Shown here: positions 1 to 7,703 of the stretch, one piece after another
Layout: the number at the start of each line of letters is the position of its first letter
Position numbering within the stretch: position 1 is the first letter of the stretch
IMG/VR virus record: IMGVR_UViG_3300031974_002773
Coordinates: 1-21,017 of that record
Reading direction: 5' to 3' (one strand)
Source of the DNA: a virus
Length of the DNA: 21,017 nucleotides
Translations under genes and position numbers: made by a program
Notes under the pieces: model-generated
What the model saw: only the letters and a program-made list of their open reading frames with translations
Databases searched by the model: none
Told to the model about the DNA's origin: nothing

Positions 1-3000
1 TAATTTCACCTTTTATTTGTTCAAATATTAAATCAGATTGCTTTTCATATACATTTGCATCAAATGCTAATTTTGAAGGAACAACAACATTGTATCTTTC
101 AGCATCATATATATTTTCTTGCTTTATAACATTAGGATTTAATTTAACAACTTCATTATATAATCTTATCTTAGAGCTTGGTACTTCTTTCCAAGATATT
201 TTTCCGTCAATAGCTTCTTGTATTTTTTGTTCTAAAAATGGGTGTAGCTCTGATTTAGATTTATACTTTTTACCATTTAAATCATATGTTAAATCAACTT
301 TATAATGGCTATCTGTTCTGTTTTTTCCTTCACCACTTTTTAATGCAATTTGTATATAGTTATTAGCTAACCAATTTGCCATTACTGTTTTAGTATTAGC
401 ATTTTTAATTTTAGAATATACACCAACTAATTTTGCAAATTGACCATGCTGTAACACATGCTCTTCTAATATTTTTGTTGCACCTACTTCTAGCCCAATC
501 AACTGCGCCATATTCCTAGTTGCAGCACCATTAGCGTTTTGATTATAAACAATTAGACCAGTAGCTTTCTTATTAATATTGTACATGCCGGCTAAAACAT
601 CTAATGCAGTTTTAAAATTCTTTTTAAAATCTTTTCTAATAGCCAAGTTTTTATTTAAATTTTTTGTTTTTTGGCTTTTAATTACCATTGCCCAAGGAAA
701 TGCTTCTTCAACTTTTTTACCCTTAGTGGTCAAAGGTAGTCCTAATTCTTCTTTTATTTTTTGTAAAGCAATGACCTCTAATAATTCGCCTTTGTCTCTA
801 GCTTTAATAGCAGCTTCATCTATTGCTCGACTTACAAAAATGCCATCTCGCATGTTTTTAAATTTATTACCACCAGGTGCTAAATTACTTGGCGTCATAA
901 AAAGCGCTGAATCAGGTAATTGATCAATCATTTTTACATAACCTCTAAATATACTTTGTAATTCTGATTGACTTTCTTTATTTATTTTTCCTCCAAATTC
1001 ATTTGCAACTTCTTCATTTATTTTAAGTTTTTTAACTTTACTAAACATTACATCAGCTTTTCCCGCCGCTATATCTTGTTTAGCTTGTAATGATAAATCG
1101 CTTTCAGCTCTTACAATTTCATTGGTAATTAACTTACCTGTAAGATTCATTATACCTTTAATTCTTTGTGCTTCAGGTGATCTTGGTGATAAACCTTCTC
1201 TTAGTTTTCCATCAACTATACCCAAACCTTCTAAAAACTGTTGTCTATTGATTGAATTAAGCTTATATGGGCTTAAACCGGCTCCTCTGGTTAATCTTTC
1301 TTGTTTTGTATAAAAAACATCTAGCAATGATTTTGGAACTCCTGTAGACGTACCTAATAATTTTTCGCTTGCAGCTTCAACAACTGCACCTTTAGGCAAT
1401 AATCTTAATAATTTATCTGCATTTTTATTTATATTTCTTGCGGCATTACTTAAATCGCCTTTATTCAAGTTAGCTTTTGGATCTGTAACTTTTTTAGCGG
1501 GTACTTCAAATATTTCAGCCGTAGTTTCTGGTGATAAATCTTTTAGTCTTTTAAATGTTAAATCTTTTTCAGAAACATTTTTAAGACCCTGCATTATTTT
1601 AGATTTTGCAGCTTCAATATTTTTTAATAATGAACTTGGTTTTATTTTTTTACTTACTGGTTTTTCAGTAATAGTTTCAGTTTCTTGTGCTACAACACCT
1701 TTTGCTTCAGTTACATCAACCGTAAATTCTTCACCTAATATTTTATTAGATGCTTCAATCATTCTTGAAGGTAAAAATTTATTTATATATGCAGCTAATG
1801 GGACGCCTGAATTGGGGTCATAGCTTCTTATTAATCCAAGTATTCCTCTATCGGAATATTTTATTTCACTTGTTAAATCTTCTCTATTAAAATTAGGCGC
1901 TTCTCTTCTTTTATCTACTAGCTTATTAATTATAGGATTAAATGCTTCGATAATATCAAATGATCCGTCAATACCTTTTTCATTGTAGATATTTTGTACA
2001 TTATCCGATGCTTGTTTTGAAAGTGCTACTTCAGCTGGACCAACTTTACCAATGCCTTTAGCTAAACCTTCGGATAATCTACCTTTGTTTATACTATTTG
2101 TATATTCACGCATAAAAGTATAAACATCTTGAGCATTATTAAATTCAATCTTTTTATAAGGTGTAAACCTTCTAATCATTTCAACTAGCCAATCTCTTAC
2201 TTTAGTAAATACTGTTTGATTATATTTTATATCACCATTTTGGCTTAAATCGGAAAATACACTAAAAAATTCTTTAGCATGCTCAGAAGGATCATATCTT
2301 TTATTTAATGCATCTTGTAATAATTGTCTTTCGGTAGGTGGTAATAATTCTAAAAAGTCATTTTGTAATTGTTGTAATTGTTCAGGGTTAAGTGCTTTTA
2401 ATTTTTCAGCCACAACGCCGTGCATTACTTCGTGACCACCAACATTTAAGTTATTTGTTTCAGCAGCAACTTGTTCATTAATATATATTTTATTACCTGA
2501 TATAAAACCTCCAACCTCGCCTAATTCAGATCTTTGTTCATCATTTAATTTAATACCATCTGCCTCAATACCTGCTTCAAAATCTTGTGTGCTTTTAAAT
2601 ACCTTAGTTTCTAATCCGATACTTTCTGCAGATTCTGCAAATTCAGTTGATTTTTTAACATCACCTTCTATAACTTGATTTTTCTTTGCATTAAATATTT
2701 CATCAAGTGCAGACTCTTGATTTTGTATTGAATTTTCAATAAGTTTTCTTGTTTCAGGGTCAGTTATATCTTTTAAACCTTCTTTAGCTTGTGATACAGC
2801 AACTTTACCTGCTGCATACTGAGCTAATTCATTATCATCAAATAACTCTAAAGTTCTTTCGTTTATTTTTTTATTATCTAATATTTGTTTTTTTAATTTA
2901 AATATTTGTGTTTCAATAATTGGATTAGGTGCTTTTTGATATTGTGCCTCTAGCTTACCTATTTGTTTTGTTAATAATAAATTTTCTTTCTTCATTAATG

Positions 3001-4183
3001 TAGGAGAAAGCCTTTCATTTACATATGATTTTGCAGCATCAGTTTTACTAGCACTTCCTAACCCTCCCCCTATGATGGCGCTTATCATGAACGTATCGAA
3101 ACTTCTTTGTGCTATATTTCCCCAATCATATTTAAAATCACCACTTTCATATGTTTCATCTTTTCTATAACCAAATACATTTTCATCATCCCACATTGCA
3201 TCAATAAACCTATTTGTTTCTTGAGCACCAACTTCTGATATTCCCTCTAATGTTGCTCCAGTAAATACTCTACCAGTTAAAGTTTTTGTAAGGTTTTTAT
3301 AAACATTTTTAGCTGTTTGAGGCGCTAATTTACTAGCAACAGTACCTCCAAAACCTTTAAGAATACCTCTTGTTACCATTTCACTAACAAGTTCAATACC
3401 ACCTTGAGCAACAGACATTGTGAAAGCTTCTAAATCACCTTTTTGTGCACCTGCTTCAACTTTTCTTTTATAAGCATCTCCCGCTGCTGATCCAAATAAA
3501 GCTGCATACCCTGCCGGACCAGATAAAGCTGCTAAAACACTTGGTGTAGCTTCAACAACACCATTAAGTATTTTTTTAATACCATCAGCGGCATTGCCTT
3601 CATCACTAAAAAATTCTTCATATGCTGTTCTTTCAACATCTTCATAAGTAGCAGTATCAATAGCTTCTTTAGTAAAACTTAATTCTTTAGCTATTTTGCC
3701 TCCTCCAACAGTATCTACTATTGGTTGGAATACTTGATCTGAAATAATATCTATTACTTGATTCTGTTGGTCTTCTGTAAAATCAGGGCGAAAAACTTGT
3801 ATTAAATCTGTTGCTGTTCTTAATTTTGTTTCTGCTACTCCTTTCAAGTATTCAGCTGTATCATTATACATTTTAGCGAATGCACTACTTAGCCTAACGC
3901 CAGTTCCCATTCCTCCAACCCCAGGTAATTGTATATTTTTTAATGCACTACCTATTGCCTTTTTTTGTAAATCCGAAGAAGTATCCACCAAATTGGAATC
4001 CATATCGGGTGCTGCAGTTTTCTCCACAACCGCACCCGGTGTTGTGGGAGTTTGAAAATCCGGCTGTTGTATTTCTTTAACTCCTGGATTTTTTTCTAAA
4101 TATTCATTTAACGTTAAACCTAAATCATTTGCTATTTGCAAAACTTGGTCTAAAGTAAATTGTTGTCCATTATATTCAAACAT
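1..4183 (-). CDS. Giant ejection/polyvalent-type protein with HExxH metallopeptidase motif (partial, C-terminus off left edge)
   Basis: The frame starts at an ATG at 4183-4181 and stays open to the window edge, giving at least 1394 residues. Residues 584-588 read HEVMH after two glycines, a classic zincin zinc-binding motif, and an acidic/aromatic EFFSVFSD segment with Glu638 follows about 50 residues later as a possible third ligand. Gly/Ala-rich hydrophobic stretches lie near residues 205-235 and 355-375. The remainder is mostly charged, Lys/Glu-rich and helical in composition. A conserved-looking MFSK sits at 1046-1049, and an EHVLQH segment lies around 1241-1246. The gene begins 4 bases after the 442-residue gene stops and is last in the virion block. 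Size, position and domain style suggest either an injected internal virion protein (like T7 gp16) or a polyvalent protein carried into the host with the DNA. The peptidase motif is seen directly. The role is inferred, and substrate and full length are unknown. Confidence 0.8.
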   Translation of the reverse strand, partial: MFEYNGQQFTLDQVLQIANDLGLTLNEYLEKNPGVKEIQQPDFQTPTTPGAVVEKTAAPDMDSNLVDTSSDLQKKAIGSALKNIQLPGVGGMGTGVRLSSAFAKMYNDTAEYLKGVAETKLRTATDLIQVFRPDFTEDQQNQVIDIISDQVFQPIVDTVGGGKIAKELSFTKEAIDTATYEDVERTAYEEFFSDEGNAADGIKKILNGVVEATPSVLAALSGPAGYAALFGSAAGDAYKRKVEAGAQKGDLEAFTMSVAQGGIELVSEMVTRGILKGFGGTVASKLAPQTAKNVYKNLTKTLTGRVFTGATLEGISEVGAQETNRFIDAMWDDENVFGYRKDETYESGDFKYDWGNIAQRSFDTFMISAIIGGGLGSASKTDAAKSYVNERLSPTLMKKENLLLTKQIGKLEAQYQKAPNPIIETQIFKLKKQILDNKKINERTLELFDDNELAQYAAGKVAVSQAKEGLKDITDPETRKLIENSIQNQESALDEIFNAKKNQVIEGDVKKSTEFAESAESIGLETKVFKSTQDFEAGIEADGIKLNDEQRSELGEVGGFISGNKIYINEQVAAETNNLNVGGHEVMHGVVAEKLKALNPEQLQQLQNDFLELLPPTERQLLQDALNKRYDPSEHAKEFFSVFSDLSQNGDIKYNQTVFTKVRDWLVEMIRRFTPYKKIEFNNAQDVYTFMREYTNSINKGRLSEGLAKGIGKVGPAEVALSKQASDNVQNIYNEKGIDGSFDIIEAFNPIINKLVDKRREAPNFNREDLTSEIKYSDRGILGLIRSYDPNSGVPLAAYINKFLPSRMIEASNKILGEEFTVDVTEAKGVVAQETETITEKPVSKKIKPSSLLKNIEAAKSKIMQGLKNVSEKDLTFKRLKDLSPETTAEIFEVPAKKVTDPKANLNKGDLSNAARNINKNADKLLRLLPKGAVVEAASEKLLGTSTGVPKSLLDVFYTKQERLTRGAGLSPYKLNSINRQQFLEGLGIVDGKLREGLSPRSPEAQRIKGIMNLTGKLITNEIVRAESDLSLQAKQDIAAGKADVMFSKVKKLKINEEVANEFGGKINKESQSELQSIFRGYVKMIDQLPDSALFMTPSNLAPGGNKFKNMRDGIFVSRAIDEAAIKARDKGELLEVIALQKIKEELGLPLTTKGKKVEEAFPWAMVIKSQKTKNLNKNLAIRKDFKKNFKTALDVLAGMYNINKKATGLIVYNQNANGAATRNMAQLIGLEVGATKILEEHVLQHGQFAKLVGVYSKIKNANTKTVMANWLANNYIQIALKSGEGKNRTDSHYKVDLTYDLNGKKYKSKSELHPFLEQKIQEAIDGKISWKEVPSSKIRLYNEVVKLNPNVIKQENIYDAERYNVVVPSKLAFDANVYEKQSDLIFEQIKGEI

Positions 4184-4187
4184 GATT

Positions 4188-5516
4188 TTATTTATTTTTA
4201 GGTAAGCCTGATGTATTATAATATTTTATACCTGCTTTTCCAACTATTGTACTCAAAGCAGCCTGCCTTAATTCTTCTAAATTAAATATATTTACTTGCA
4301 TTTTACTTAATTCACCACCGTAGGATTCTCCAGTCCTATAAATATAATATTTACCATCTTCAGGATCTTTTTGTATTGCACTTTTAGCCATATTTAAAAT
4401 CCTATTATATGATTTTATTAAACCTTCTACATCTTTTATTCTTGATGGCGTTTTACCTGCTGGATATGGCCCACCTGGTCCACTCTTATCTATTTGTGTA
4501 GGTTTAAATTTATTATTTATTACTAATAATTGATTGTTAATTAATTTAGCTGTTTCTTCTGCACCTGTTAAATTTTCATCTTCATCTTCATCATTATCTT
4601 TTGGCTTAACATTTATTGTATATATTCTTTCTTCTAATTCTTCAGTATAAACATCTTGAATTAGTTTATCTTGCGCTGCCCAAATTTCTTTTCTTACTTC
4701 TTCATCTAATTTATTACCTTCTGGATCTTCCGTAGGATGCCATTCTAGTACACCTCCTTTTTTATCATCAGATATTTTTTCATAAAATAAATATGATGAA
4801 GTATCTGCATCTAATGTACCTTTTCTATTTAAATGCTCCGCAATTCTTATTGCTCTTAAATCACCTTCTATACCTTTTCTTGCATCATCTTCAATTAAAG
4901 CTTGAATTATTTTACTATCAGCGCCTATATTTTTTTCCCAATCTGCTTCATCATCTGCTATTGATTTATAAGTTGGTAAATATTTGCTCATATCTCTAAG
5001 GCTAACATTATATGTTTTACCATCTTCTGTTGTTGTTGTGAATTTAACATCTAATGAAGTTTGGTCACCAGATATTTTCACTTTATTAGGGTCTGATTTT
5101 AATTGAGTTAATATTGCGTCTAATTCTGGATTAGCTAATTTACTTTTATTACTTAATTCATCTAAATCAATACCATATAATTGAACAAAAGCCTCAGAGC
5201 CGGCTTTGATTTTTGCTACATCGTTTAAAACTTTTTGCCTTTCAACAGCTGTCATTTTTGCAAAAGCTGCGCTATCAATCATAGAATTAATACTTTGCTG
5301 TATACCATTATTAACAGAAGTGTTTACACCTTCTAAATCTCCTATATTTGTATACTTAATTAATTCAGCTTGTATAAGATCATCTCTTTCTCTTTGTTTT
5401 TTAATATCTTCTGATACTTTTTGAAAAGCATTAAAAGTATTTTGAAAACTTTGCATAAAGCTTTGTGAAAAAGCTAAAGGATCTGCAGCATAAATTTTTG
5501 GATTTCTATAACTCAT
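4188..5516 (-). CDS. Hypothetical virion protein, probable ejection protein
   Basis: This is a 442-residue acidic protein that I do not recognise by sequence. The first 50 residues are Phe/Gln-rich and look helical (SFMQSFQNTFNAFQK). The middle is charged, with a DNDEDEDEN acidic run at 308-315, and a Pro/Gly linker (SGPGGPYPAGK) lies near 345-355. There is no signal peptide and no membrane segment. It is the middle of three consecutive genes between the tail proteins and the giant peptidase-bearing protein, which is where T7-like podoviruses encode their three internal virion (ejection) proteins. A gp15-like role is therefore plausible, but on context only. The start at 5516 follows an A/T-only leader (TAAAAAATAAATT), like the neighbouring genes. 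A predicted frameshift extension of the upstream gene ends 10 bases before this start. Confidence 0.75.
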   Translation of the reverse strand: MSYRNPKIYAADPLAFSQSFMQSFQNTFNAFQKVSEDIKKQRERDDLIQAELIKYTNIGDLEGVNTSVNNGIQQSINSMIDSAAFAKMTAVERQKVLNDVAKIKAGSEAFVQLYGIDLDELSNKSKLANPELDAILTQLKSDPNKVKISGDQTSLDVKFTTTTEDGKTYNVSLRDMSKYLPTYKSIADDEADWEKNIGADSKIIQALIEDDARKGIEGDLRAIRIAEHLNRKGTLDADTSSYLFYEKISDDKKGGVLEWHPTEDPEGNKLDEEVRKEIWAAQDKLIQDVYTEELEERIYTINVKPKDNDEDEDENLTGAEETAKLINNQLLVINNKFKPTQIDKSGPGGPYPAGKTPSRIKDVEGLIKSYNRILNMAKSAIQKDPEDGKYYIYRTGESYGGELSKMQVNIFNLEELRQAALSTIVGKAGIKYYNTSGLPKNK

Positions 5517-5526
5517 AATTTATTTT

Positions 5527-5652
5527 TTACATTCCCCCATACTGGGCTTTTCTTGCAGCGTTAGCTAAAACGCCAGTTAAATCATTTGATTTATATTGAT
5601 AATTATAATTTGATGGCCCCGGCGTATTATTTTGCCCCGTCGGGCTTTTTAC
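5527..5652 (-). other. Predicted -1 frameshift extension (41 codons) of the 243-residue ejection protein
   Basis: In the -1 frame relative to the gene above, reading is open from the slippery site to a TAA at 5529-5527. It adds 41 residues, beginning VKSPTGQNNTPGP and ending AARKAQYGGM. The frame has no ATG except the penultimate codon, and no GTG or TTG, so it is unlikely to be an independent gene. Codon choice after the first dozen codons (AAT, TAT, TTA, AGA) matches the real genes here, and the peptide reads like protein: a Pro/Gly/Asn linker followed by a short Ala-rich helix. It fills the only gap larger than about 70 bases in the window. The fused product would be 284 residues. The alternatives are a one-base sequencing error or an untranslated remnant. 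Confidence 0.65.
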
Positions 5653-5658
5653 TTTCCC
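5634..5658 (-). promoter_or_regulatory. Programmed -1 frameshift site: slippery heptamer GGGAAAG plus downstream hairpin
   Basis: On the minus strand the gene ends TTG GGA AAG TAA. Bases 5658-5652 read G GGA AAG in the zero frame, which fits the X XXY YYZ slippery rule and is identical to the site used by phage lambda for gpG/gpGT. A spacer of 6 bases (TAAAAA) separates it from a hairpin GCCC-GACG-GGGC at 5645-5634 (four G/C pairs, four-base loop). A second GGGGC-containing segment at 5615-5623 offers an alternative pairing partner. The shifted frame then continues for 41 codons. Heptamer, spacing, hairpin and open frame all coincide. Efficiency cannot be judged from sequence. Confidence 0.65.
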
Positions 5659-6380
5659 AAATCACCAGCTGCACCAATTAATGCCCCACCTATTGAGCCA
5701 AACGCGCTGCCTATTGCGGATTGCTGTGCTGTTCTTGATTGAGCAGCTAATCCCATATATTGGCTTGTCAATGCAGATAATCTGTCTAGTTTTTGCATTT
5801 CTCTTTGTTCTTTTGCTGTGAACATAAATTGTTTACCTTGAATATCTGCTTGTTGTAATCTTTGTGCTTCAGCCATTCTTGCCTGTTGCATTTGTATTTC
5901 GCCTTCTGCTCTTGCTCTTGCATTTGCAGCTTCTTGCTGTTCAATACTTGCAGCAATACCTTGTTTACTTCTTGCAGCCGCTTGCGCTAATGCTGTTGCA
6001 CCGCCTGCTCCTGCACCCGTTGCTAATAATGTATCCAATGTAGTAGCTAATGATAAATCAGTTTGTGCAGCTTGAATATCTGCGGCTTTAGTAGCAACCT
6101 GTAAATTAGCATATGGATTAGTGATCATGGAACTTAAATCTCTAACGTTTGCATATGGATTTACAATAGCTTGTCTATTTGCTTCAGCTGCTTTTAATTT
6201 CCCTTCATATTCTCTTTGCTTAGCTTCCATTCTTCTAGCTTGTCTTCTCGCTTTACCTGCGCCAAATAAGCCCCCAATAAGATTTATTCCAGCGCCAATA
6301 CCAGCAATAGCTAGAGGCCCCAACGCCCCTAATGTTACACCATCTGGTGCCCCGATTAATATTTCTAATAATTGTTCCAT
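5649..6380 (-). CDS. Internal virion (gp14-like ejection) protein, zero-frame form
   Basis: This is a 243-residue Ala/Gln-rich protein. Residues about 16-41 form a Gly/Ile/Leu hydrophobic segment followed by a basic Arg/Lys cluster at 44-50. Residues 44-70 and 140-200 are Ala/Gln/Glu/Arg-rich and look like long helices or coiled coils. A second Gly/Ala hydrophobic segment covers 220-240. The motif NPYAN occurs twice, at 74-78 and 88-92. Small helical proteins with hydrophobic ends, encoded just after the tail genes, are typical of podoviral ejection proteins that form a channel through the cell envelope. The family assignment rests on this architecture and position, not on a recognised signature. 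The gene starts 5 bases after the 428-residue gene ends. Its final codons GGA AAG TAA sit on a slippery heptamer, so this is probably the short form of a frameshifted pair. Confidence 0.75.
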   Translation of the reverse strand: MEQLLEILIGAPDGVTLGALGPLAIAGIGAGINLIGGLFGAGKARRQARRMEAKQREYEGKLKAAEANRQAIVNPYANVRDLSSMITNPYANLQVATKAADIQAAQTDLSLATTLDTLLATGAGAGGATALAQAAARSKQGIAASIEQQEAANARARAEGEIQMQQARMAEAQRLQQADIQGKQFMFTAKEQREMQKLDRLSALTSQYMGLAAQSRTAQQSAIGSAFGSIGGALIGAAGDLGK

Positions 6381-6385
6381 TTTTT

Positions 6386-7672
6386 TTAATTTGATGATTG
6401 TGCAACCTCACTTGAGACCGCAAATAATTCTTGTTTATTTGTTGCGTTAGTGTCAGTTTTAAAAGTTAATGAAGCATACATTCCTTTTACACCTGACATT
6501 TCTTGACCAAATAATATTTCATTTTCATTTATTGATGAATTATTTTTAATAATACTAAAATATTTGTTTTCTTTTTTATTAAATATATTACCACCAATTA
6601 AATTATTTGTATCTAAATTTTTAAAATATTGATTGTCATATTTATCAATATTAAAAGCTTGATCAGTATAATCATTAACATTATCTAAATCTGTTTTTAT
6701 ATCTTGCACGCTCCAACCAGATGTTCCTTCATAATTTACAGTATGAAAAGTTTTAACTAATGAAGTTTCATTATTCATTATTAATTGTACATAAGAATTT
6801 TCTTGTGTACCATAAAAACTATTATAATTGGTTGTCTGATAGTGCTTCCAAATATTAGGTCCTTCATTTAATGTAGTTTTTAATGTATAAAAATCACTAC
6901 CTAAACTAAATCCGCCTTCCGGATAATATTTATAAAAACTTGTCCAACCATTAGCCGGTTCGTCAAACCCTAATGTATAATCTGTAGAAGATGTATCTAA
7001 ATGTATTATATATTGATCTTTAACCGAATCATACATGCCATAAACATGATTAGATATTTTTAAATTATCTTTAAACCAATCATGCATACCATAATAAGAT
7101 ATTTCAGTCAACCCATCTCTTGATAATCTTAATACTACATTTCTTTTATTATCTGCAAAATATTTTCTACCGCCTTTATGTGCAAAACTTTCGGGGACTG
7201 TTCCAATACCATATCTTCCCAAATAAGGAACTATAGCCCCAATAAATAAATTTGATGTTGCTGCCAATGGAGCACCTTCCGCTGTAAATATAAAATCTTT
7301 ATCTACAGGAGCAAAACTGACTTTATCTTCTTGTAATATAATTAATCTTTCGTCTTCAGCAAATAATTTTTGTATACTGCCATTAGATATATCAACTGCT
7401 TTAGTAATACTTGAACCAACAGGAAATTGGTTTAAATTATTTACACCTGTTTTTGAATTAAAAATACCAGAATATGTCATTGCATTTTTTCTTCTTTCGT
7501 TTGCATATGTTTCATCAACCGCGTATGCTCTTACACCAAAATCCATAAAAGTGTTATTAAAGCCACCTTTAATTCTAGATTCTTCTATATGCCATTGATA
7601 ATTAAGGCCAGGGCTTGGCTCAGTTCTTAAAAATATTGCATTAAAGTACGCTATTTGCTTTATAACTCCCAT
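6386..7672 (-). CDS. Tail/stabilisation-type structural protein, C-terminal-half family
   Basis: This is a 428-residue, Tyr/Asn/Phe-rich and probably beta-rich protein. Segments I recognise from large structural proteins of marine tailed phages include RRKNAMTYSGIFNSKTGVNN at 60-79 followed by an NQF at 81-83, GSIQKLFAEDERLI at 98-111, YGIGTVPESFA around 154-164 and LRLSRDGLTEISYYGMHDWF at 181-200. In the family as I remember it, these follow the N-terminal segments seen in the next gene upstream, on one chain. Here they start at their own ATG 31 bases after the upstream stop and in a different frame. A role in the tail hub or nozzle (P22 gp10-like stabilisation or muzzle-type protein) is inferred. 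The Met at 7672 is well placed after an A/T leader, and the family motifs begin within the first 40 residues. Confidence 0.75.
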   Translation of the reverse strand: MGVIKQIAYFNAIFLRTEPSPGLNYQWHIEESRIKGGFNNTFMDFGVRAYAVDETYANERRKNAMTYSGIFNSKTGVNNLNQFPVGSSITKAVDISNGSIQKLFAEDERLIILQEDKVSFAPVDKDFIFTAEGAPLAATSNLFIGAIVPYLGRYGIGTVPESFAHKGGRKYFADNKRNVVLRLSRDGLTEISYYGMHDWFKDNLKISNHVYGMYDSVKDQYIIHLDTSSTDYTLGFDEPANGWTSFYKYYPEGGFSLGSDFYTLKTTLNEGPNIWKHYQTTNYNSFYGTQENSYVQLIMNNETSLVKTFHTVNYEGTSGWSVQDIKTDLDNVNDYTDQAFNIDKYDNQYFKNLDTNNLIGGNIFNKKENKYFSIIKNNSSINENEILFGQEMSGVKGMYASLTFKTDTNATNKQELFAVSSEVAQSSN

Positions 7673-7703
7673 AATATATTTAATTACATATTTTTATAAT
7701 TCT

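Noticed and set aside
90-1313. Three plus-strand open frames of 63-114 codons in the left 1.3 kb.
   Set aside because: They lie opposite a continuously open minus-strand frame with coherent protein sequence that runs from 4183 to the window edge. They are antisense shadows.
5634-5650. On the plus strand GCCCCGTCGGGC followed by TTTTT looks like an intrinsic terminator.
   Set aside because: No gene is read on the plus strand here. The same hairpin is placed exactly where a frameshift stimulator is expected on the minus strand, which explains it better.
5520-5660. An independent small gene in the 5527-5652 gap.
   Set aside because: The frame has no ATG, GTG or TTG except its penultimate codon, so separate initiation is unlikely. 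A frameshift extension is the better reading.
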